Shown here piece after piece: positions 16,015 to 21,533 of a DNA stretch of 28,836 nucleotides. Origin of the DNA: an uncultured Oscillospiraceae bacterium. GTDB taxonomy: Bacteria; Bacillota; Clostridia; Oscillospirales; Oscillospiraceae. Under the pieces are notes generated by a model. That model was not told the DNA's origin. It searched no databases and worked only from the letters and a program-made list of their open reading frames with translations. The translations under genes were made by a program, and so were the position numbers. The stretch's first letter is position 1. Each line of letters starts with the position of its first letter. Location: contig CAJUEU010000023.1 of NCBI GenBank assembly GCA_910585735.1, forward strand, positions 1 to 28,836. The letters run 5' to 3'.

Positions 16015-16932
16015 TCACACCAAAAACGCCCCGTCCCCTTCGCCCGTCTCCTCCCTGCGGGAGCCGTAGCTCAGCTGCACCGTCCCCCGCCGGCCCTCCC
16101 CCTCCCGGGAGAAAAACCCCTTCAGGGCGGTCAGTTCCTTCTCCTCCAGCTTCCCGGCAATGGAACGGATCACCTCCATCTCCAGCCCGGAGGCCTCGGC
16201 CGCCGCCAGCTTCACCACCTGGCTCCGCAGCTCCTCCAGATACCGCCGGCCCAGAGCCGCCTCCTTCTCCAGCGCCTCCAGCTCCCCCCGGAGCCCGGGC
16301 CGCTCCCGGGCCAGCTCCTTCAGTCCGGGAGCCAACCCCTTCATCACCCCCGCCCTGGGCTGGGCGGGCACCGCCACAAAGGACCACTCATAGGCGTCCC
16401 CCGCTCCCTTCAGCTCCCCCCAGCACAGCTTCCCGTTGTAGGTCCGCCCCTTCACGTGATGGCACTTTCCCAGGGCCTCGCCGCACACCGAGCAGACCTC
16501 CCGCTCCACGCTGCACCCCACGCTGACCTCCTTCTTGATGCCCCCCTCGATCTCCTCAATAAGGTTGGCATTGGCCTCGTTTCGCAGCATATAGGCCCAG
16601 CCCTTCAGATAACAGACCGGGTCCCCCGCCCTGGTGACCGTCCCCGGCTCCTCCACAACCTCCGCCTTATAGATCCGGGCGCTCTGCCCCGCAGCCGACC
16701 AGTTGTGGTCAAAAATGCCGCTCTTGCCCACAAAGAGCTTTGCCAGCTCCTCCAAAGTCTCCCGGGGGAACCGCTCCCACTCCCGGTCGATCTCGTTGTC
16801 GCACAGCCGCACCGTGAAGGTGTAGACCTCCCCGGCCTTCAGCTCCTTCTTGCTTTGCATGTTGATAAGCGCCAGGTCCTCCGGGCTGACCCTCTTCTCT
16901 CCCTCCGCTCTGACTTCTTTCTGAATGTTCAT
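16015..16932 (-). CDS. Prohead protease with cysteine-rich insert and helical C-terminus
   Basis: A 305-residue protein read as the capsid maturation protease (S78-like prohead serine protease). H76 in FDHNWSA and S137 in EVSVGC are placed like the catalytic His and Ser, and YEWSFVAVPAQPRAGV (181-196) is the conserved end of the protease domain. Unusually, residues 147-170 carry C147, C150, C157, H158, H159 and C170, which may form a zinc-binding insert. Residues 200-280 are charged and helical and may act as a fused scaffold, since no separate scaffold gene is present. GGAGG seven bases before the ATG, which overlaps the upstream stop, sets the start. Confidence 0.75.
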   Translation of the reverse strand: MNIQKEVRAEGEKRVSPEDLALINMQSKKELKAGEVYTFTVRLCDNEIDREWERFPRETLEELAKLFVGKSGIFDHNWSAAGQSARIYKAEVVEEPGTVTRAGDPVCYLKGWAYMLRNEANANLIEEIEGGIKKEVSVGCSVEREVCSVCGEALGKCHHVKGRTYNGKLCWGELKGAGDAYEWSFVAVPAQPRAGVMKGLAPGLKELARERPGLRGELEALEKEAALGRRYLEELRSQVVKLAAAEASGLEMEVIRSIAGKLEEKELTALKGFFSREGEGRRGTVQLSYGSRREETGEGDGAFLV

Positions 16933-17144
16933 TCTGTTTCCTCCTGTCTTTCCGTTTCTCTCCGCAATTTTTCCGCCTGTTTGTGGTATAAGTCTGCCCT
17001 CGCCTCCTCCACCTCGTCGTCGCAAAGTCCGCTTTGTTCCGTTTCCGCCTGCGGCGAAAACTCCACCCGCTCCCTTGCTCCTCCTCTCCCTGCAAAAGCT
17101 GAGAACCGCTTTTGCGGGGGCCCCTTTTTAGGACCTGGTGTCAT
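16929..17144 (-). CDS. Small protein paralogous to the portal C-terminus
   Basis: A 71-residue frame between portal and protease. Its ATG overlaps the portal's last codons and its stop overlaps the protease ATG (ATGA), as expected of a coupled gene. Residues about 43-71 (EEARADLYHKQAEKLR) match the portal's end (EEARAGLYREQAKVLR), and the DNA is similar too, so it arose by partial duplication of the portal 3' end. The first half shows no motif. An AGGAG lies 10 bases before the ATG. Whether it is made or is a leftover of duplication is open. Confidence 0.5.
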   Translation of the reverse strand: MTPGPKKGPPQKRFSAFAGRGGARERVEFSPQAETEQSGLCDDEVEEARADLYHKQAEKLRRETERQEETE

Positions 17145-18300
17145 CGGCCTTGCTCTCCTTATCCCTCGTTCTCTCTTCCCGTAATACCTTCGCCTGTTCC
17201 CGGTACAACCCTGCCCTCGCCTCTTCCACCAGGTCCTGCAGGTTGATGTCCTCCCACTCCACCCTCACCCTCTCCGGGTACCCGTGGAGCCGGAGCCAGG
17301 TTTCACAGATCCGCTCCACCACCGGGGTAAGCCGCCGCCGCAGGGCGGTGATCTCGGTGGTGAGCATGTCCGCCTGCTGGGCGCTCATCCGCTCGGTGGA
17401 GGACCAGGAAAGCCCCAGCAGGAACGGGGGAAGCCCGGTCTTGGCCACCAGCTGCTCCAAGATCTGCCGCACCGGCGCCTCACTGTCCAGTGCCTGGTTG
17501 TCCGCCCCAATGACCTTGATGTCCACGTCCCCCACGGCCACAAAGTCCCGTACCGCGCCGCTGCCGCTCTCCCGCATGGCGTTCTGCCACTCCCGGGCGA
17601 TCTCCTCCCCCCGCTCTCTGGCCCAGGGGCCGTCCCCGCTTCCCGGCTTGTAGACCACCGAAAACCGCGCGTTGCCCATCCGCTCCCAGTTGGTCCCCAT
17701 GGCCTCATAGATCTTCAGCAATATCCCCGCCAGGAAAGGCATGCTCCGCAGCAGGGACGCCCCCTGGGGGGTGTCCGCCGTGGGCTGATTGGGGGTAAAG
17801 AGGATGAGCTCCTGCCGGGGCAGCTCCTCCACCCTGCCGTCCTCCCGCCGGACGCACACCTGAAACGCCAGGGGATTCTCCCCCTCCCGCAGGACGATCC
17901 TGGCCGGGTCGGCGCAGAGCAGAGCGGTGATCTCTCTCCCCTCCTCTTCCACCACCAGCTCCCCCACCCCCCGTCCACAGGTGAGCATAGAATCCAGATA
18001 CTGGTCCAGAAAGCTCTGAAGCCCCCGCTGTCCCCAGCCGGTGTTCACCGTCTCCAGAAACCGCTCCAGCTCCCTCTGCCCCTCCGGGACCTGGACCCTC
18101 ACGCCCCCGCAAAGCCGCACCAGCTTCTCCACCGCCGCGTCCACAATGGGCACCGCCTCCCGGATGGCCCGGTACAGCTCCATCTCTCCCGCCCCCATGG
18201 GCACATAATCATAGATAGCCCCAAAGGGGTGCCGCCTCTCCTCCCTGGTCTGCACCAGGAGCCCTCCCCGGCCCGCTTCCTTCTTCCGAAACCACTTCAT
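17128..18300 (-). CDS. Phage portal protein
   Basis: A 390-residue portal subunit, forming the ring through which DNA enters the head. It has the HK97/SPP1-type order: an N-terminal helical region (REAVPIVDAAVEKLVRLCGG), a central LCADPARIVLREGENPLAFQ, ILFTPNQPTADTPQGASLLR, the stem region (AKTGLPPFLLGLSWSSTERM), then a long helix (ITALRRRLTPVVERICETWL). The C-terminus is a charged helix (EEARAGLYREQAKVLREERT). GGAGAG lies before the ATG. It is separated from the terminase by a 200-base gap with a repeat pair. Confidence 0.9.
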   Translation of the reverse strand: MKWFRKKEAGRGGLLVQTREERRHPFGAIYDYVPMGAGEMELYRAIREAVPIVDAAVEKLVRLCGGVRVQVPEGQRELERFLETVNTGWGQRGLQSFLDQYLDSMLTCGRGVGELVVEEEGREITALLCADPARIVLREGENPLAFQVCVRREDGRVEELPRQELILFTPNQPTADTPQGASLLRSMPFLAGILLKIYEAMGTNWERMGNARFSVVYKPGSGDGPWARERGEEIAREWQNAMRESGSGAVRDFVAVGDVDIKVIGADNQALDSEAPVRQILEQLVAKTGLPPFLLGLSWSSTERMSAQQADMLTTEITALRRRLTPVVERICETWLRLHGYPERVRVEWEDINLQDLVEEARAGLYREQAKVLREERTRDKESKADDTRS

Positions 18301-18321
18301 ATTTCTCTCCTTCCTCTATTT

Positions 18322-18457
18322 GGCTTCTCCGTTTACGGAGAAGCTGTCAGCCGGGCAGTCTCCGACTGCCTGGCTGACTGATGAGGCCATTTTAATAAAC
18401 GCCCCCTCATCCGCCCCAGTCTGCGGACTGGGGCACCTTCCCCCAAGGGGAAAAAGG
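18322..18457. repeat. Tail-to-tail pair of palindromic repeat units
   Basis: A forward unit (18322-18386: CTTCTCC-type hairpin, then GTCAGCC...GGCTGAC, then GATGAGG) and an inverted unit (18402-18457) are joined by a linker with TTTTAATAAAC. The same joined layout occurs at 19845-19968. Lies between portal and large terminase. Confidence 0.85.
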
Positions 18458-18501
18458 GCAAGGGAGGACGGTCCCCGCGTGGGACTGCCCCCTCTGTCTT
18501 G

Positions 18502-19734
18502 CTACCTCTCCACCCCGAACCCCCCGATAAACCGCCCCTCCCCCTCCAGGGAGGTGGCGAAATACCGAATGTCGTCCATGGCGTGGTCAAATTCCTTCAC
18601 CACCCGGTCCCGCTCCCCCTTTCCCGCCCAGCAGTAGAGGGAAAACTCCCGGATGGCCTCCCGGCACGGCCTGCAGATCACCAGCCTTCCCCGCTTCAAT
18701 AGGTCGGCCGTCACCCGGATCCCCGTGAGCACCTGGTTGTCCGCCGCCGCCACAGGCCACCCCCTCTCCCGGAGACACGCCATAAAGCTACACGCCGACG
18801 GATCCACCACCACCCGCCGGATGTGCTTTCCCGCCGCCAGGGTCTCCAGGTCCCGCGCGTACTCCCCGTCGGTTTTCTGCCGTCCCTCCCGCCGGGAGTC
18901 GTAATAGTATTCATCCACCCGGTACCAGGTGCTCCCCTTCCTCCCCCAAAGCCCCATGGAGGTGGGGTTCACCGTCCCGTAGTCACAGGAGATCCGCCAC
19001 TCCTCAAAGGGTCCCTCGGGCACTCTCTCCACCCAGCTCTCGTCAAAGAAGTCGTATACCCGCCCCTGGGCGGTACACCACTCCCCCAAAATGAATCGCT
19101 TGTAAAAGCTCCCCCGAAAGCTCCGCTTGTACTTTTCCAGGGTTTCCCGGCTCAGACTGGGGTTGTCCTCCATGCGGAACTGTACCCGCAAAGCCCGCCG
19201 CTCCTCGGCCTTCAGGATCCATTCCTTGTAAAACCAGTGCTCCCCGCTCTCCGGGTTGCACCCGAACCACACCTTCGCCCCTGCTGCCGAGCACCGGGCT
19301 ACCGCCTGCTCCACAAAGCTCCGGGGCATCAGGGCCGCCTCGTCCAGCAGCGCCCCCGCCAGAGTGATCCCCTGGATCCGCCCCGCCCCCCGTTCATCCC
19401 TGCCCCCGAAGAGGTAAAAGACGTTCTCCCTGCCGCAGAATTTCACCACCAGCCGTCCCCGGCTCACCTGCTCCTTGATGGAGAATCCCAGCGAGCACAG
19501 GGCCGCTTCCACAGGCTTCACCACGTTCCGCCGGGCCGCCTCCACCGTCTGGGAGCAGATGGCGAACTGCTCCCCCTGAAACCGCCCCATGGCCCAGCAA
19601 AAGAAGGACAGGGCCATGGAGAAGGTCTTTCCGCTCCGCACCGCCCCGTCGCAGATGATGGCCTCCCAGTCCTTATAAGGGGAGGCGTCACACCACCAGG
19701 TCAGCACCCTCCTCTGCTTCTCCGAAAATTTCAT
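18502..19734 (-). CDS. Terminase large subunit, PBSX/XtmB-like
   Basis: A 410-residue DNA-packaging ATPase and nuclease. Walker A is GAVRSGKT (30-37), Walker B with catalytic acid is LLDE (129-132), and a coupling motif follows near GCNPESGEHW (158-167). The RNase-H-like nuclease acids are at D251 (SCDYGT), D311 (VVVDPS) and D387/D388 (FDHAMDDIRY). All key residues are present, so packaging could be functional. The type of packaging (headful or site-specific) cannot be read from sequence here. Confidence 0.93.
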   Translation of the reverse strand: MKFSEKQRRVLTWWCDASPYKDWEAIICDGAVRSGKTFSMALSFFCWAMGRFQGEQFAICSQTVEAARRNVVKPVEAALCSLGFSIKEQVSRGRLVVKFCGRENVFYLFGGRDERGAGRIQGITLAGALLDEAALMPRSFVEQAVARCSAAGAKVWFGCNPESGEHWFYKEWILKAEERRALRVQFRMEDNPSLSRETLEKYKRSFRGSFYKRFILGEWCTAQGRVYDFFDESWVERVPEGPFEEWRISCDYGTVNPTSMGLWGRKGSTWYRVDEYYYDSRREGRQKTDGEYARDLETLAAGKHIRRVVVDPSACSFMACLRERGWPVAAADNQVLTGIRVTADLLKRGRLVICRPCREAIREFSLYCWAGKGERDRVVKEFDHAMDDIRYFATSLEGEGRFIGGFGVER

Positions 19735-19768
19735 ACTCCGTTCCCCTTCTGTCGTGCATCTGGTCTAA

Positions 19769-19829
19769 AGCCTCCCTCGGGCAGCCTCCGGCTGCCGGGA
19801 CGGTCATTCGGCGAAGCCGTGCCGGAGGG
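19769..19829. repeat. Partial or altered palindromic repeat unit
   Basis: CCTCCCTCGGGCAG...CTGCC and GTCATTCGGCGAAGCC end in GGAGGGGT. It looks like a unit whose first hairpin was replaced or nested. Directly upstream of the large terminase gene. Confidence 0.55.
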
Positions 19830-19844
19830 GTTCCTCCACTACTA

Positions 19845-19968
19845 GGCTTCTCCGTTTACGGAGAAGCTGTCAGCCCAAAGGGCTGACGGATGAGGTCATT
19901 TTAATAAAGGCCCCCTCATCCGTCATTTGCTCCGCAAATGCCACCTTCCCCGTAAACGGGGAAGGCTT
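19845..19968. repeat. Tail-to-tail pair of palindromic repeat units
   Basis: A forward unit (19845-19895, hairpin 2 GTCAGCCC-AAA-GGGCTGAC) and an inverted unit (19911-19968, hairpin 2 CATTTGC-TCC-GCAAATG) are joined by TCATTTTAATAAAGG. This is the clearest example of the composite element. Confidence 0.9.
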
Positions 19969-19985
19969 AAACCGCTCCACCATTA

Positions 19986-20029
19986 GCCTCCCCTTTTAAG
20001 GGGAGGTGGCCCGGAAGGGCCGGAGGGGT
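19986..20029. repeat. Palindromic repeat unit overlapping the small terminase 3' end
   Basis: Hairpin 1 (19987-20006, CCTCCCC-N6-GGGGAGG), hairpin 2 (20008-20021, GGCCC-GGAA-GGGCC), then GGAGGGGT. It is close to the unit at 12024-12066. It provides the stop codon and the last 11 codons of the small terminase gene. Confidence 0.85.
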
Positions 20030-20337
20030 CCCTCCTCTCCATCCGTCTCCCCGCTGTCCTCATCTCCCCCCGCCCCCTTCTCCAGCGCCTCATACAGCGC
20101 CTTCCCCCTGGGGTCGTCCTCCGCCTGCTCCAACAGCCATTGAAGGGCCGAGAGCCTGTCCACAAACTTCAGCTCCACCGTGCCGTTGCCGCTCCGCTTG
20201 AACTCGGTCACCGCCGACAGCTCCAGCTCGTCAATATTCTCCAGCTCGTCCTCGCTGAGATAGGCCAGCCGCACCGCGTCGTTCACCCGCCCCTTGGCCA
20301 GCCGCCTGATTTCCTTTAAGATCTCCTCCCGCTTCAC
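19996..20337 (-). CDS. Terminase small subunit-like protein
   Basis: A 113-residue protein. REEILKEIRRLAKGRVNDAVRLAY, then LSAVTEFKRSGNGTVELKFVDRLSALQWL, is a pattern I know from small terminase-related proteins of Clostridia prophages. They recognise packaging DNA and stimulate the large subunit; no N-terminal helix-turn-helix is visible. The frame reaches a TTG at 20358, but GAGGTGAGG before the GTG at 20337 and the family start favour 20337. The last 11 residues (GPLRPFRATSP) and stop come from a dispersed repeat, so the natural C-terminus has been replaced. First gene of the phage-like operon. Confidence 0.7.
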   Translation of the reverse strand: MKREEILKEIRRLAKGRVNDAVRLAYLSEDELENIDELELSAVTEFKRSGNGTVELKFVDRLSALQWLLEQAEDDPRGKALYEALEKGAGGDEDSGETDGEEGPLRPFRATSP

Positions 20338-20383
20338 CCGGGCCTCACCTCTTTCCAAAGTAGGCCGTCACCCCCCTCCCGGA

Positions 20384-20399
20384 TGTACCTTTCGGTACA
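20384..20399. promoter_or_regulatory. 16-bp palindrome TGTACC-N4-GGTACA, copy 1
   Basis: A perfect dyad 47 bases upstream of the small terminase start. An equivalent site is at 24643-24658, and both are followed on the plus strand by ACGAAAAAA. Could be a shared operator or part of a short repeat. Confidence 0.45.
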
Positions 20400-20434
20400 C
20401 CCAACGAAAAAAAGATAAAAATTTTTCACCAGAA

Positions 20435-20474
20435 TAAAAAAATATCCCTCAGGAGGGCATAGCACCCCCTGAGG
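20435..20474 (-). terminator. Terminator upstream of the phage-like operon
   Basis: On the minus strand an 11-bp stem with one bulge (20474-20465 with 20457-20447, CCTCAGG/CCTGAGG ends) is followed by ATATTTTTTTA. It points towards the small terminase gene, about 100 bases away, yet no minus-strand gene lies upstream of it. It may be an antitermination control point or a leftover of a lost gene. Confidence 0.65.
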
Positions 20475-20952
20475 AAATTTGCTTGCAAAAAAATATCTCT
20501 TTTTGGCTTGGTACATCCCTATGTAGGGCGGGGGGCTTGCCCCCGCCGCTGCCCCTTTTCCCTTCAAGCCTTCCCCGTTTACGGGGAAGGCTCAAAACCA
20601 TACCTCTATCAGGCTTCTCCGTTTACGGAGAAGCTGGCAGCCGGGCAGTGGCTTTGCCGCTGCCGGGACAGTCGTTCGGCTTTGCCGAATGACGTCCCTT
20701 GGCTGACGGATGAGGGGAGCCTGCCTGGTTTGCGCTCCCTCCGTCACCGCCTGCGGCGGCGCCACCCCGCAGCGTGAAGAAAATTTGCCGGGGGCAAATT
20801 TTTAGCGTAGGCCCCGGCGAGCTTATTTCGCCGGGGGCTCACTGCCTGGTTTGCACTCCCTCCGTCACCGCCTGCGGCGGCGCCACCTCCCTCAAGGAGG
20901 GAGGCTAAGGTCCTAAGGCTCCCTCGGGCAGTCGCCGGCTGCCCGAGGGAGC
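20475..20952. repeat. Gene-free region packed with palindromic repeats
   Basis: The gap between the divergent terminase and fibre genes runs from 20338 to 20983. From 20567 it holds: a lone hairpin 1 (20567-20592); a forward unit with long nested hairpins (20611-20717), including the module at 20665-20698; two near-identical inverted units (about 20721-20765 and 20841-20886, sharing CCGTCACCGCCTGCGG); two hairpins between them (AATTTGCC/GGCAAATT near 20781-20802 and GCCCCGGCGA/TTCGCCGGGGGC near 20811-20838); and a 14-bp-stem hairpin at 20918-20952. No coding sequence seen. Confidence 0.8.
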
Positions 20953-20983
20953 AAACAAGTTCAATCACGAAAGGAGAAAAACC

Positions 20984-21457
20984 ATGTCAACCAACAAAAC
21001 ACCCAACTACAACCTTCATTCCTGGCTTCCAACCGACGAGTTCCATCTCTCTGAGGTCAACGAGAACTTTGACCTTCTGGACGCCGCCCTCAAAGCCGAG
21101 GCCCAGACCGCGGCCCGGGGACGGTCCGCCCTGTCGGCCCAGATGGCCGGGAAGGGAGAGCTGGTGGTGGGAAGCTACACCGGAAACGGAGCCGCAATGC
21201 AAGAGATCATCGTAGGCCACAAGATCAAGGCTATTTTGATCGAGACCACCAAGGGAGAGCGGTCAGACTATGGCTCCCTGTATGCTTACGGCGGCCTTCA
21301 TCTGCCTAACGTCCCCCCGTATTACAAAACCTGCGAGATCGACAACGACCGTTTCCGCGTGTTTTGCAGCGGCGCCGGCACCACTTACGACCCCAACCCC
21401 ACCCGGCTCAACGACCCGGACATCCAGTATGTCTACCTGGCCTGGGTAGGAGCATAA
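20984..21457 (+). CDS. Short tail-fibre-like protein, divergent from the operon
   Basis: A 157-residue protein. The N-terminal NKTPNYNLHSWLPTDEFHL and NENFDLLDAAL are like the adapter segment that starts many Firmicutes phage tail-fibre proteins. The C-terminal domain (GSYTGNGA, then IIVGHKIKAILIE and YVYLAW at the end) follows a pattern common in phage receptor-binding tips. It has no enzymatic motif. AAAGGAG seven bases before the ATG sets the start, and it ends in its own terminator. In PBSX-type clusters fibre genes follow XkdU on the same strand; here the only fibre candidate is at the other end and on the opposite strand, so it would need its own promoter. Confidence 0.7.
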   Translation: MSTNKTPNYNLHSWLPTDEFHLSEVNENFDLLDAALKAEAQTAARGRSALSAQMAGKGELVVGSYTGNGAAMQEIIVGHKIKAILIETTKGERSDYGSLYAYGGLHLPNVPPYYKTCEIDNDRFRVFCSGAGTTYDPNPTRLNDPDIQYVYLAWVGA

Positions 21458-21468
21458 GCGGGTAAGAA

Positions 21469-21503
21469 AGGAACCCCCTGCCGAAGCAGGGGGTTCCTCT
21501 GTA
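21469..21503. terminator. Bidirectional terminator between fibre and SLH genes
   Basis: A perfect 13-bp stem (21469-21481 with 21486-21498). The loop reads CGAA on plus and the stable TTCG on minus, followed on minus by TTTCTT. It ends the convergent fibre (plus) and SLH (minus) transcripts. Confidence 0.85.
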
Positions 21504-21533
21504 TTGCTTTGGGTTATGCGGAAAAATCAACTG

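Noticed and set aside
17284..18381. 365-residue plus-strand open frame antisense to the portal gene
   Set aside because: Pro/His/Leu-rich shadow without motifs, running into repeat DNA.
6846..21503. Attachment-site direct repeats bounding the phage-like region
   Set aside because: I compared the two ends by eye and saw no shared direct repeat and no tRNA gene; only terminators.
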